Made by a program: the position numbers and the translations under genes
Assembly: GCA_017999915.1 (NCBI GenBank)
Contig: JAGNKX010000008.1
Span: 124,001 to 188,000, forward strand
Length of the DNA: 64,000 nt
Direction of reading: 5' to 3'
DNA from: Spirochaetota bacterium
GTDB taxonomy: Bacteria > Spirochaetota > UBA4802 > UBA5550
Part shown: in pieces, positions 52,360-61,901 of the stretch
How positions within the stretch are numbered: the stretch's first letter is position 1
How the letters are laid out: each line of letters starts with the position of its first letter
Notes under the pieces: model-generated
The model's database searches: none
Told to the model about the DNA's origin: nothing
The model's input: only the letters and a program-made list of their open reading frames with translations

Positions 52360-53277
52360 ATGAGACACCTGATATCCATCCTTGCCATATCCGTCATTAT
52401 TGCCGCCGTATCGAGCTGCAAAAAGGACGATTCCAATAAAACCATCACGGTTAACAGCCTGGTGGGCGACGTGAAGGTCGCCGCCGGCGGCGCGGAAAGG
52501 ACCGCGGTCGTGGGGGATGTCCTCGCCGCTGGAGACACCGTCAGGACCGGGACCGATTCCATCGCGGACATTCTGTTCGGGGATGCCGGTATAATGCGGA
52601 TCCAGCCCGGCTCCAGCGTTTCAATGGCGTCGATCATGGACCCCGCAACGGGCGACACGAGGCTGGACATGCCCGAGGGGACGGTCACCGTCACCCTGTC
52701 GAAGCTGAAAAAGGGGACCTTCAGCGTGAAAACGCCCACCGCTGTCGCGTCCGTGCGGGGCACCACGTTCCGCTTCAGCGCCGGCCAGAAGGCGTCGCGG
52801 CTCGACGTTGTCACCGGCGTTGTTGCGGTAAGCCCCGTGCAGAACAATGCCGTGGTCCCGGAGGTGGAAAAAGCCGTTTCAGCGAACCAGACCGTTGAAC
52901 TCGATGAAAAGACGGTGAAAGAGGTGGTGGAGAAAAAGAAGGAGATCAAGGTCGCCGAGTTGAAGCCGGAGGATATCAAGAAGATTCGGGACGAGGTCAA
53001 GGATATTAAGCCGGAAGTTCTGGATAAGCTCAACAATGAGGCGCGGCAGGAGATAAAGGAAAAGATACTGCCTCCCGCCGAGACCAAGGACAGCAAAAAG
53101 GAAGAGAAACCGGTTAAAGGAAAGGAACAGACGCGGAAAATGCCCACTGGCATGAAAGCCGCTGAAGAGAAAGCCCCTGAAAAGACTCAACCGGCAATAC
53201 CGAAGCCCGAGAATAAACAGAAAGGAAAACCGAAAGACGAGTCGGGAAGCTCGCCGGCGAGCGTGAACGTTTTCTAG
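52360..53277 (+). CDS. FecR-domain lipoprotein with charged tail
   Basis: Lipoprotein signal ending AAVSSCKK (Cys ~20), FecR-like domain (~30-140) with VVGDVLAAGDTVRTG and VASVRGTTFRF, then a Lys/Glu-rich, Pro-rich tail (~180-305). Similar spirochaetal FecR proteins sit in the periplasm. It is not next to FecI or TonB receptors, so iron signalling is uncertain. GGAGGAG precedes the ATG. Ends close to the convergent decarboxylase gene. Confidence 0.82.
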   Translation: MRHLISILAISVIIAAVSSCKKDDSNKTITVNSLVGDVKVAAGGAERTAVVGDVLAAGDTVRTGTDSIADILFGDAGIMRIQPGSSVSMASIMDPATGDTRLDMPEGTVTVTLSKLKKGTFSVKTPTAVASVRGTTFRFSAGQKASRLDVVTGVVAVSPVQNNAVVPEVEKAVSANQTVELDEKTVKEVVEKKKEIKVAELKPEDIKKIRDEVKDIKPEVLDKLNNEARQEIKEKILPPAETKDSKKEEKPVKGKEQTRKMPTGMKAAEEKAPEKTQPAIPKPENKQKGKPKDESGSSPASVNVF

Positions 53278-53312
53278 CGTGTCCGGTGGCGGTCAGCCCT
53301 CCGGGAGCCGTT

Positions 53313-54641
53313 CTATTTTCGCACAACAGTGGCGATGCGAGACCTGACGGGGATGTTTTTCGAATGGAGCCCCGGGGTTTCGCCGTGCAGGTCGAACTCG
53401 AGCCCGACCGCGGGACGGAATATCAGGCAATGGGTGGAACCGCCGAAATGGAACATGCCGAGCTGGTCGCCCTTCCGCACGCGCTGGCCCTCCCGTACCG
53501 TTATCTCGTTTGACGATACCTCCGCCATCCCCACGAACATCACGCACATGAGGCCGATGGCCGGATTGTCGGCCTGTATGAATATCAGCGCCCGGGCCGC
53601 GACCTGGGTGATGTATCCCTGCGACTCGTTAGGCCCGGCCGGATCGAATCCTGCCGAGAGGGCCTCCGCGTAATAGGACCCGTCCACGAGCCTGGTCTTC
53701 ACGATCTTCCCGCTGACGGGGCTGTGCCACCGGTGATAGCTCAGGGCGCTCAGGAAGGCCTGGTACACGGTGCCGCCGATGAACTGCTCCACCAGGGGGT
53801 CTCCCGCCATCATGTGATAGAGCGAATAGGGCTGGGCCTTGATCCAGAACCGGTCGGTGCCCTTCACCGCCGTTGCCAGGCGGTAGGGAGCTGATTCGCA
53901 GGCGTTGGCTATGACCGCGTCGTCCCCGGGGCTCGCCAGCGGGCGCCGGCCGTCGCGGAACTTCCGTGTGAAGAAATCGTCCCAGGAGGCGAAACCGTGA
54001 TAGGGCGCCGAAGGATCACACAGGTAATCCTCGACGAAGGTTGGCATGGCCTTTTTCGCGTCGCGGCCGAACCAGCCTTTTTCCGGATCGTCGTTCAGGA
54101 CGTAGCGGGAATCCTTCGACGCCAGGAAGAGGGCCCACTGGTTCAGGATTTTTTTCAGACAGCGGTTAACCTTCTCGTTCAAGAAGAGGGCTGTTCCGGC
54201 GCGGGTGGCCATCGGCCAGTTCACAATGGCGTTGATGGGGAAGCCGACCAGGTCGGTTTTGTTGAATTCCGGCGCAGTGGCCATGATGTGGTTGAGGACC
54301 CGCAGCATCTGGCGGTAGTCCCTTATCTGGGGCCGGCCGGTGGGGTCGTTCCTGAATTCCGGCGTTGCGGGGACCTGCTCGAACATTTCGGTGAAGATCA
54401 TGTATATCTCCGGGTCTCCTTCGATCAGCTCCCTGAGCTCCCGCACGGCCGGATGCAGCGGCCGGGTATCCCTGTCCGCTTCGCTGATCCGCTCATCCGT
54501 CCAGCGGTTGATGATCGTCCGGTCGGTGGGGAGCCATCGGCCGATAAGGTAGGGATTCTTCGCCGATAAACCCGCGGCAATGAAGTACACCGCCACTGCA
54601 ATGGCCGCCACCGAGACGAAGACAATGATTTTTTTCATCAT
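53313..54641 (-). CDS. Phosphatidylserine-decarboxylase-family protein, PsiD-like, membrane anchored
   Basis: Self-cleaving pyruvoyl enzyme family. One N-terminal helix (IIVFVSVAAIAVAVYFIAAG), a PSD-associated region (~60-180) as in PsiD, then the decarboxylase domain with HRWHSPVSGKIV and the cleavage motif FHFGGSTHCLIF (GGST). The architecture is nearer to PsiD-like decarboxylases than to E. coli Psd, so the substrate may be an amino acid or a lipid. Start ATG 54641 after GGAGGG. It follows the zinc-ribbon gene by 13 bases. Confidence 0.85.
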   Translation of the reverse strand: MMKKIIVFVSVAAIAVAVYFIAAGLSAKNPYLIGRWLPTDRTIINRWTDERISEADRDTRPLHPAVRELRELIEGDPEIYMIFTEMFEQVPATPEFRNDPTGRPQIRDYRQMLRVLNHIMATAPEFNKTDLVGFPINAIVNWPMATRAGTALFLNEKVNRCLKKILNQWALFLASKDSRYVLNDDPEKGWFGRDAKKAMPTFVEDYLCDPSAPYHGFASWDDFFTRKFRDGRRPLASPGDDAVIANACESAPYRLATAVKGTDRFWIKAQPYSLYHMMAGDPLVEQFIGGTVYQAFLSALSYHRWHSPVSGKIVKTRLVDGSYYAEALSAGFDPAGPNESQGYITQVAARALIFIQADNPAIGLMCVMFVGMAEVSSNEITVREGQRVRKGDQLGMFHFGGSTHCLIFRPAVGLEFDLHGETPGLHSKNIPVRSRIATVVRK

Positions 54642-54654
54642 GGAATCCCTCCTT

Positions 54655-55176
54655 CTATAGAGACGGGAATATTCCGTTAAAGAAGACAAGGAGCCCCAGG
54701 CCCCATGCCAGCGATCCGACCAGCGCGATGAGGGCCGGCCACGGTTTGTTCACGAACCTTTCGGCGAAAAAGAAAAAGTGCGCCGGCAGCGTGACCAGGG
54801 GGCTCCTCCCCTCCATGGAGAACCAGAGGGCCCGCGCGGCACGCATGTCCGCCGCCCGATGTGACGCCATTATCTCAAGGAGCTTTTCAGCGTGGTATCC
54901 GTATAATCCGAATGTAATGAGGAAAAACCAGAGAGGCGTCAGGTTGACGAGCTGCGTTTCGCTCAGGCGGTCAAAGAAAAAAGCGTATATGGCGACGCAT
55001 ATCGCGACTCCCGAGCCGATCATTATGGGGTAGATGGCTCTTTTTCTGACGCCCCGGCTTGTAAATATATTGGATACGGGATTGATGTTATCCCGGTCGT
55101 AAAAGGTCCCGCAGTAGGGGCACTGGGCCCTGGACGGATCAACGGTGCCGCCGCAATTAATGCAGTTGGGTGTCAT
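54655..55176 (-). CDS. Zinc-ribbon membrane protein
   Basis: A 173-residue protein. The N-terminal zinc ribbon has NCINCGG and AQCPYCG. About four hydrophobic helices follow (AIYPIMIGSGVAICVAIYAF, LTPLWFFLITFGLYGY, WPALIALVGSLAWGLGLLVF). ATG 55176 is chosen over the longer frame. It is upstream of and probably co-transcribed with the PsiD-like gene. Function unknown. Confidence 0.65.
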   Translation of the reverse strand: MTPNCINCGGTVDPSRAQCPYCGTFYDRDNINPVSNIFTSRGVRKRAIYPIMIGSGVAICVAIYAFFFDRLSETQLVNLTPLWFFLITFGLYGYHAEKLLEIMASHRAADMRAARALWFSMEGRSPLVTLPAHFFFFAERFVNKPWPALIALVGSLAWGLGLLVFFNGIFPSL

Positions 55177-55370
55177 CGCTTTTTTCCCCGATGGATTCAG
55201 CCGCAACGCAGCATGAGCCAGTGAAACCGAAATTTGATTTTAATCAAGTGTTATTTTTTTCTTGCCATGATCGGCTTCTTCCGTCATGTAAGGATTGTTT
55301 TTTCATGAAGATCGATTCGGCCCGGCACGGCAGCGCGCTGCGTCCGGTGCCCGTCTCCCTGGTGATAATA

Positions 55371-55622
55371 ATGGATATGACAACACTGCTGGGCTACGCC
55401 GCCGGCGCCCTTACAACGATCGCTTTCATTCCGCAGGTGATACGGACTTGGAAGACAAAATCGGCGAAGGACATCTCCCTCGGCATGTTCGTCACCTTCT
55501 GCCTGGGCGTTTCATTGTGGCTCATGTACGGGATCATCCTTCATTCGCTTCCCGTCATCATCGCCAATGCGGCGGTGCTGGCACTCTCGATGGTGATCCT
55601 GATCATGAAATTGAAATACTGA
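55371..55622 (+). CDS. SemiSWEET-family sugar transporter
   Basis: A bacterial SemiSWEET of 83 residues with three helices: GYAAGALTTIAFIPQVIRTW carries the PQ motif, then ISLGMFVTFCLGVSLWLMYG and SLPVIIANAAVLALSMVILI. It would dimerise to form a passive sugar channel. An in-frame extension back to 55170 is not needed and overlaps divergent sequence. Start ATG 55371 with modest ribosome site. Divergent from the zinc-ribbon gene. Confidence 0.88.
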   Translation: MDMTTLLGYAAGALTTIAFIPQVIRTWKTKSAKDISLGMFVTFCLGVSLWLMYGIILHSLPVIIANAAVLALSMVILIMKLKY

Positions 55623-55710
55623 GGTCCCGTGGCGCGGCCTTTCCCGTCACCGGACATGGCTTGGCGTCAATGCGGCGATGTCCGATCAGGGCGCGTGTTC
55701 CCGGAGGAAT

Positions 55711-56604
55711 ATGATAATCGAATACAGTTCCATCTGCCTCAACAAGGATAATTACCGTGAGAAGATACGGGAGGCCCGCGCCGCGGCCGTGGCGGCCGGC
55801 TTCGAGTTCGGGATCCAGATCCACAATTCCATCGACGAGCCCTTTCTCCGCATCCTCGGGGAGCTCCGGGGAGAAATCGAATTTTCAGCGCACTCGCCCC
55901 TGCTGGCGAAATATTTTCTTAACCTCGCGTCGGGTGATATGGCCCATATCAAGCCGTCCCTGGACGATGCCGTGTCCGGGCTCGATGCCTTCGGTACCGA
56001 CCTCTTCTTCTTTCACGGGTTCTTTCTCACCGATAAGCCGATCCTCCACGACATGAAGAATTACCGCAGGGCCATGGCGGCGTCGATCGGCCCCGAGTTT
56101 TCCCTGAACGGCTCCTTCATCATGGACCCAGCGTTTTTCGAGACGGAGCGGTATGCCGCGATGAAGGAAGTTTTTCGCAAAAACTTGGCCCTCGCGCGGG
56201 AATTGTATCCCCATCTGATCGTCGCCGTGGAGAACGATTTCGTGGGCATCGGCAGCGGGCTCCAGAGGCCCCGTGAGATCATCGAGCTCGCCCGCGACCT
56301 CTGGTTCGACACCGGGCATTTCTGGTGCGCCTCCCTGGTCCATGGGTTTGATTTTTACGAAGAGACGGCCCGTGTCCTCAATTCCGTCCGCGTCCACGGC
56401 GTCCACGTGAACAACAATCTCATGACCCGCCGTGATCCCCTCGAGGGCATGCGGGACAGCCATACCCACTTCTATATCGAATCGGAGCAGAGGCTGAAGC
56501 CGCTGGTGCGGTCCATAGCGGACAGGGGAATACCTCGGCTGACCCTGGAGATCGTCGACGGCGATATCCGGGACCTGGAGATCGTTCTCGACTGGCTTGG
56601 ATAA
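55711..56604 (+). CDS. TIM-barrel protein, sugar-phosphate isomerase/AP endonuclease-like
   Basis: A 297-residue xylose-isomerase-like barrel. Typical pieces are EFSAHSPLLAKYFLNL, LIVAVENDFVGIGSG and FDTGHFWCASLVHG, with Glu, Asp and His residues suited to divalent metals. GGAGGAAT precedes ATG 55711. It could be a sugar epimerase or an AP endonuclease-like enzyme; substrates are unknown. Follows the SemiSWEET gene by 88 bases. Confidence 0.75.
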   Translation: MIIEYSSICLNKDNYREKIREARAAAVAAGFEFGIQIHNSIDEPFLRILGELRGEIEFSAHSPLLAKYFLNLASGDMAHIKPSLDDAVSGLDAFGTDLFFFHGFFLTDKPILHDMKNYRRAMAASIGPEFSLNGSFIMDPAFFETERYAAMKEVFRKNLALARELYPHLIVAVENDFVGIGSGLQRPREIIELARDLWFDTGHFWCASLVHGFDFYEETARVLNSVRVHGVHVNNNLMTRRDPLEGMRDSHTHFYIESEQRLKPLVRSIADRGIPRLTLEIVDGDIRDLEIVLDWLG

Positions 56605-56721
56605 GGCAAGCCGGATGGACTCTCAACCTGGCTGATGGGGAAAGTATTTTTTCCTTGATATTAACACCAATCGTTGTTCAATGGATACGTATGGTTATCT
56701 GTACATGCGTCACCAGGTTGT

Positions 56722-56745
56722 TGCCGGGTTTATCAAAACCCGGCA
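56722..56745. repeat. Perfect 10-base hairpin
   Basis: TGCCGGGTTT and AAACCCGGCA with loop ATCA, 56722-56745. It lies in the 236-base gap after the TIM-barrel gene and before the chemoreceptor. The T-run after it is poor, so termination is uncertain. Confidence 0.5.
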
Positions 56746-56840
56746 TTGTACCTCCACGGGGGGCGGCCAACATGGTGTTCTAGCGGTTGTCGCATGACCG
56801 GTGCCGAAACTATTTTCCACTATGGGTTTGGATAATCGCC

Positions 56841-58412
56841 ATGAAACTGAAAGAGATCGCCCTAAAGCGCATCGAAGTAAAATTCAAAGACCAGGATCTG
56901 CTGATCAAAAAGAAGGCCGAGCTCATTTTCTTCTGGAGCGTGATTCTCCTCGGGTTAATGGTCCTGCTTTCCATCGGGTCTATGTTCATCAGCTTGCAGC
57001 GATTCGTCGAGTACCTGCCCTTTACCGGCACCATCAGCTTTGGCGCGCTACTGTGCATTATTTTTGTCCTGAACGGCAACTTGCACCGGGGGGCCATGGC
57101 CTCCATCATCTCCTATGGATTGGTGGTGGGCCTCGGCCTTGCCGGTAAATATATGCTGGCGCCCCATGCGACCTTTGCCCTTGCGTATTTCTCCATGCCG
57201 ATCATCGTGATCGGGGCGCTTTTTTCGACCAGGATCATCGTAACGGTGTTAACCCTGTATTTCATAGCATGTCAGACAGCGGCCTTTGTAGCCCTGAGGA
57301 ATTCCTTCGAGGGAGCGCTCATGGACACAATTAAAAATTCCTACCTGGACTGCGTGGCCGGGACCATCGTCACCTACATCATATCCATGATGATCATACA
57401 GACCATGACCAGCGTCATCAGGCTCATGAGGGAGGAGAATCAGAAAAACAGCAAGCAGATCGGCTTCATATCCAATCTCCTCCAGACGATCAAGGCGACG
57501 TCAAACAACCTCCAGGAGTCGGTCATGGTGACGAACGGCGCTATCCAGACCCTTTCGAGCAATTCCCAGAACCAGGCAGCGTCCATGGAAGAGCTTTCCG
57601 CCACCATAGAGGAGATCTCCGCCGGGTCCATAAACGCGGCGGACGCCACGCAGGGGCAGAACGAGTCGATCCTGAAGCTGATCGACATCATTCACCGGCT
57701 CTCGGAATCGATCGTGAAGATGAACGAGTACGGCGAGAAGATATCCTCGCTCTTCGCTGAATTTTCCTCCCACGTGAAGGAGGGGGAGCGCTCCTCGGCG
57801 TCCCTGGACGAGACGAACAAGACCCTGCTGGAAAACTCGGAGGACATACTCTCCATCGCGTCGATCATGAACGACTTTTTCGACCGGATCAATCTCCTGG
57901 CCCTCAACGCCTCGATCGAGGCGGCCCGCGCCGGCGACCACGGCAGGGGCTTCGCGGTGGTCGCGGACGAGATCTCGAAGCTGGCCGACAGCTCGGCCCA
58001 CGAACTGAAGCAGATCACGGACCTCATCACGAAGAACAAGCAGGACGCCGAATCGGGTAATAGGATCATCGGGGACATCGTGACGTTCCTCAGGCTCCTG
58101 GCCGACAAGTCCGGAGCGCTGCAGCAGCATTCACGGGGCATTATTGATGAAATAAACAACCAGAAGTCCCTCCGGGACACCATGGACGACAGCGCCTCCG
58201 ACGTGAACAGGAAATCGGACCTCATCAAGAACATCATGAAGGAGCAGCAGGTGGCGATAAACGAGGTGGCGCGCTCCATCGAGACCACCAACGAGCTTGT
58301 CCAGAACAGCACCCAGAACACGGAAAAGCTCAGGGAAAACTCCGACGGCCTTGTGAACCTTGCGGAGTCTCTCGGCAGGGAATTCGGCGAAGAATCAGCC
58401 GCAGGCAGCTGA
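56841..58412 (+). CDS. Methyl-accepting chemotaxis protein with polytopic membrane sensor
   Basis: A second chemoreceptor, 523 residues, with the same plan as the one at 1349. About six hydrophobic helices cover residues ~28-190 without a periplasmic domain, then a long cytoplasmic coiled coil with hairpin NLLALNASIEAARAGD and [11 protein letters not shown]. No HAMP domain is seen. ATG 56841 has a weak ribosome site; a TTG 18 residues upstream is in frame. Ligand unknown. Confidence 0.92.
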   Translation: MKLKEIALKRIEVKFKDQDLLIKKKAELIFFWSVILLGLMVLLSIGSMFISLQRFVEYLPFTGTISFGALLCIIFVLNGNLHRGAMASIISYGLVVGLGLAGKYMLAPHATFALAYFSMPIIVIGALFSTRIIVTVLTLYFIACQTAAFVALRNSFEGALMDTIKNSYLDCVAGTIVTYIISMMIIQTMTSVIRLMREENQKNSKQIGFISNLLQTIKATSNNLQESVMVTNGAIQTLSSNSQNQAASMEELSATIEEISAGSINAADATQGQNESILKLIDIIHRLSESIVKMNEYGEKISSLFAEFSSHVKEGERSSASLDETNKTLLENSEDILSIASIMNDFFDRINLLALNASIEAARAGDHGRGFAVVADEISKLADSSAHELKQITDLITKNKQDAESGNRIIGDIVTFLRLLADKSGALQQHSRGIIDEINNQKSLRDTMDDSASDVNRKSDLIKNIMKEQQVAINEVARSIETTNELVQNSTQNTEKLRENSDGLVNLAESLGREFGEESAAGS

Positions 58413-58614
58413 CGCGGGCATGTCCCGGACATCTCCGGCTATGAACACCGGGGGCGAATGTATGATTGTAAGGCATTCCACGGAGCGAAAAACGATTCAA
58501 AAAATAATTGCCATAGAGCTGTATCTGTGGATTATTAACAGGCAGCCCCATAGCCTGTCGGAATGGAAAACATAATTTCAGAATGCGCGCGATTACCAAG
58601 GTGGAGGTATTGTC

Positions 58615-59499
58615 ATGGAGCGAATAAAAGGTTTCATAAAATCGGCCGCGGCGCCGCTGCTGTTCGCAGCGTTGATCATCGCACCGATGGGGACGATACT
58701 ACTCTTCGCCGAATATGCCCCCTGGGAAAAACCGAATTCAATAACAGCATCAAGCGAGGTGAAGGATCAGTTCAGGCGTTACCACCCTTACCACCTGGCG
58801 GACGGGACCTGGGCATCCTGGTGCGAGGGAGCCGCCGGCGACGGCATCGGCTCGAAATTCACCTATACCTACGGCTCCGCCCAAACTGTTAAGGACGTGT
58901 ATATCAAGAACGGCTTCGGCCTCAGGCAATACTTCCCGCTGAACAGCCGGGTGAAGAAAATCAGGATGACCGCGGACAAGAAGAAGGCGGTCCTCTTTGA
59001 CCTCGCGGACAAGCCGGACGTGCAGAGGTTCAGGCTGAAGGAGCCTGTCGCCGGCGAGGTCTTTGTCTTTGAGATCCTGGAGGTCTACAGGGGATCGAAA
59101 TTCAGCGATACCTGCATTGCCGAACTCGGCTTCAAGCCCTTCACCATAGCGGATGCGGAGGAGATGCCGAAGTTCAAAACATTTTCCTTCGGTCTTGCGT
59201 CTTCCGGCAACATGGGCCAGGCATACAACAGGATAACCCTTAAATCCGATGGTACTGTGAAAGAGGTGAACAGATTCGGCGCCCAGTGCGATATGCCCTT
59301 CCTCGGCGGGACCTGGTCGAAAAAACCGGACGGCAGTGTCATCATAGACTATGATTATAAAGAACCGATCAACTGCGGAGACATGATGAACGGCCTGCAG
59401 TTCAAAGATGCGAAAGAATCGATCAGGCTGAAACGCTTCGCCATAGACGGAATCATAGAAGCGGGGGGAGATCGCGGCGTCGACATCTCCTGGGATTGA
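58615..59499 (+). CDS. Exported protein with NADase-type glycan-binding-like domain
   Basis: A signal or membrane helix (APLLFAALIIAPMGTILLF) is followed by a discoidin-like domain (~residues 40-190) with ITASSEVKDQF, ADGTWASWCEGA and FVFEILEVYRGSKFSD, recognisable as the NADase-type glycan-binding group. The rest, to 294, is beta-rich and unfamiliar (FGLASSGNMGQAYNRI). GGTGGAGG precedes the ATG. Probably on the cell surface or periplasmic. Confidence 0.75.
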   Translation: MERIKGFIKSAAAPLLFAALIIAPMGTILLFAEYAPWEKPNSITASSEVKDQFRRYHPYHLADGTWASWCEGAAGDGIGSKFTYTYGSAQTVKDVYIKNGFGLRQYFPLNSRVKKIRMTADKKKAVLFDLADKPDVQRFRLKEPVAGEVFVFEILEVYRGSKFSDTCIAELGFKPFTIADAEEMPKFKTFSFGLASSGNMGQAYNRITLKSDGTVKEVNRFGAQCDMPFLGGTWSKKPDGSVIIDYDYKEPINCGDMMNGLQFKDAKESIRLKRFAIDGIIEAGGDRGVDISWD

Positions 59500-59829
59500 T
59501 GCAAAGAAGAAGCTCTCTGTACGTAAAGCGAATCAGCAGCTTTTCAAGGTTTCAGCGGTTTGGAACCGGTTTTATTGTTATCGGGGCAACATAATGTCCA
59601 TTATGGTTAACGGTTGTTAAAATAACACCCGTGTTCTTAACAAATAATTCATTTTTTTTCATATAAGTGGATTGACGGCGCGGAATGCTTTTACAGAATT
59701 TCTTTGTTTTATACGCGCCTGTGACAAATAGCCTTTTTCGCCGTCACCCGGGGCCATGATCGCAGGGAAGATCCCTTTTCCATTTTTTGGCCTGATATAA
59801 CTAATACACCGTACCGACGAGGTTTCATT
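59500..59829. other. Intergenic region with a short palindrome
   Basis: 330 bases without a supported gene. CATAATG-TC-CATTATG at 59590-59605 is a perfect 7-2-7 palindrome that could be an operator or chance. The part from 59630 to 59660 is T- and A-rich. No RNA recognised. Confidence 0.4.
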
Positions 59830-60714
59830 ATGCCAGAACCGGCACGTCCTCTCAAAACCACTCTGCCTCCGCAATTCATGGAGGGAGAGGAGCAGCGATT
59901 CATTGACCTGAAGGGTATCCGCCTTTCCTACAAGGTGAGCGGCGACGGGCCGCCCCTGGTATTCCACCACGGCTGGATCGGCAACGAGGACACCTTCGCC
60001 ATGTGCCACCAGGCGTTCGCCCGCTATTTCACGGTGTACCGTCCCGCCTGGCCCGGATACGGCGACAGTTCGCCGCTTAATAAGTTTTCCATAGAAGACC
60101 TGGTGGAGCTTTCGCGCGAGTTCATCACGCTCCTCGGTTTGCGCCGACCCGTCATGGTGGGCAATTGCCTCGGCGGCAACGTGGTCATGGAATTTGCCCG
60201 GGTCTATCCCCGGCTCCTCTCGCGGCTGGTCCTGGTGGAGATTTACGAATTTTTCCCGGAGGTGTACCGGCTCCTCCTGGTGCCGGGTATCAGCTGGATT
60301 CTGTACCATCTTCTCTTCAAGACCCGCACCGGTTTCAACCTGCTCAACAACTACATGCCGCTGCAGATGACCAACGGCAACAACGGATGGGAATACACCT
60401 GGGAGGGGTTCACGCGGACCCATACCAAGAGCGCTCTCCGGTTTCTGAAGGCCATTTACGTCTACTCGAAAAACTTCGGCAAGTACAAGGAAAAATACCG
60501 CTCCGATGTCCCGGCCATATACGTTTCCGGCGGGAAGACCTTCGGCCCCGCCGCCACTTTCGGCGCCATCGTCGACGACCTTTTCAGCAATCTGTCGGTG
60601 GTTTCGATACCGGAAAGCCAGCACAACCCGGTGGTGGAGCGGCCCGAGCTCTTTCAGGAACGCGTTCTTGAGGCGCTCGGGTTCGACGCCCCTACGGTCC
60701 TGATGGGGAAGTAG
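59830..60714 (+). CDS. Alpha/beta hydrolase with Cys at the nucleophile position
   Basis: An alpha/beta hydrolase-fold protein of 294 residues with oxyanion motif HHGWIG, GYGDS and a nucleophile elbow VGNCLGGN where Cys113 replaces the usual Ser. The base His is likely in PESQHNPVV near the C-terminus. An acid at the usual place after strand 7 (VSGGKTFG) is not evident. It may be a Cys-dependent hydrolase like dienelactone hydrolase, or a catalytically altered relative. Followed by the DUF362 gene after 61 bases. Confidence 0.82.
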   Translation: MPEPARPLKTTLPPQFMEGEEQRFIDLKGIRLSYKVSGDGPPLVFHHGWIGNEDTFAMCHQAFARYFTVYRPAWPGYGDSSPLNKFSIEDLVELSREFITLLGLRRPVMVGNCLGGNVVMEFARVYPRLLSRLVLVEIYEFFPEVYRLLLVPGISWILYHLLFKTRTGFNLLNNYMPLQMTNGNNGWEYTWEGFTRTHTKSALRFLKAIYVYSKNFGKYKEKYRSDVPAIYVSGGKTFGPAATFGAIVDDLFSNLSVVSIPESQHNPVVERPELFQERVLEALGFDAPTVLMGK

Positions 60715-60775
60715 CGGCCCGGTCAAGGGCCGGGGCCGATGCCGTCATGACTGCTCAATTAATGGAGAAAAATCT

Positions 60776-61888
60776 ATGGCACAATCGAAGGTTGCGATAA
60801 TCCGGACAAAACCGGAAACCGTTCTGGACGATCATGAGCGGTTGTTCAAGCTCGCGGACGGGGCGAAGCATCTCGATCCCTCTATCCCGACCATCCTGAA
60901 GGACAATATCAGCTGGCACTATCCCTTTCCTTCCGCAAATACCACCCCGTGGCAGCTCGAGGGCACCATCGCCGCGCTTCAGAAGAACGGCTTCAGGAAG
61001 ATCGTGTGCGTCCAGAACAAGACCGAGGTCACCAACGCCTACAAGGGGGAGCGGCTGAACCTGTATCCCCCGATTTTCAAGGCCTATAACATCGAGGTTC
61101 TCTTCAATTTCAAGGATACCGACATGAAGTGGGTCCTGTACAAGCCCAAGGCGAAGATGCTTGTCCTGAACAAGATCTACAGGAATGCCATACGAATACC
61201 GGATTATTTCATCGGCAAGAACATGCTCCACCTGCCGACGGCGAAGTGCCATATCTATACAGAAACGACCGGCGCCATGAAGAACGCCTTCGGCGGGCTA
61301 TTGAACCACAAGCGGCACCAGACGCACACCTACATCCATGAGACCCTCGTCGATCTCCTCGCCATCCAGAAGGAGATCCACCCGGGCATTTTCTGCGTCA
61401 TGGACGGCACCACCGCCGGCAACGGCGGGGGGCCCCGCATCATGACGCCGTTTCAAAAGGATGTGATACTGGCGAGCGCCGACCAGGTCGCCATCGACGC
61501 GGTGGCGGCCAAGATCATGGGATTCGATCCGATGAAGCTGAAGTACATCAACCTCGCCCATAACGCGGGGCTCGGAGTGGGCGATCCCCGTGACATAAAG
61601 ATCGTCGGGGATGCCGATCTGATCAACGAGAACTGGGGCTTCAGGGTGCAGAAGATCTTTCACCGGCGCGTCGCCGATGTCACCTGGTTCGGGCCAACGA
61701 GATTCCTGCAGGGGATCCTGACGCGGCCCCCCATATTGTACCTCGGAAATTTTTATTCCTTCTTCTACCACGATGTCCTTCACTGGCCCTTCCGTGAAAA
61801 GAAGATCTACGAGCGGTGGCTCAAAGAGTCTCCCTGGGGGCGCCTCTTCACGAAATATGGCGCACAGGGGACCCTGGGCGTGCGCTAA
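60776..61888 (+). CDS. DUF362-domain protein
   Basis: A 370-residue DUF362 protein. Typical pieces are TILKDNISW, HLPTAKCHIYTETTGAMKN, GGLLNHKRHQTH and ADQVAIDAVAAKIMGFDP. Members are often Fe-S linked, but the cysteines here (IVCVQNK, AKCHI, FCVMDG) do not form a ferredoxin motif. The C-terminal ~70 residues (PTRFLQGIL and following) are aromatic and could lie at the membrane. GGAG precedes the ATG. Function unknown. Confidence 0.82.
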   Translation: MAQSKVAIIRTKPETVLDDHERLFKLADGAKHLDPSIPTILKDNISWHYPFPSANTTPWQLEGTIAALQKNGFRKIVCVQNKTEVTNAYKGERLNLYPPIFKAYNIEVLFNFKDTDMKWVLYKPKAKMLVLNKIYRNAIRIPDYFIGKNMLHLPTAKCHIYTETTGAMKNAFGGLLNHKRHQTHTYIHETLVDLLAIQKEIHPGIFCVMDGTTAGNGGGPRIMTPFQKDVILASADQVAIDAVAAKIMGFDPMKLKYINLAHNAGLGVGDPRDIKIVGDADLINENWGFRVQKIFHRRVADVTWFGPTRFLQGILTRPPILYLGNFYSFFYHDVLHWPFREKKIYERWLKESPWGRLFTKYGAQGTLGVR

Positions 61889-61901
61889 CATGGCGCCAGG
61901 G

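Noticed and set aside
55170-55370. N-terminal extension of the SemiSWEET
   Set aside because: Family length is about 85 residues and the extension overlaps the divergent gene start.
59659-60726. 355-codon minus-strand open frame over the alpha/beta hydrolase
   Set aside because: Antisense shadow; the sense frame has a full hydrolase signature.
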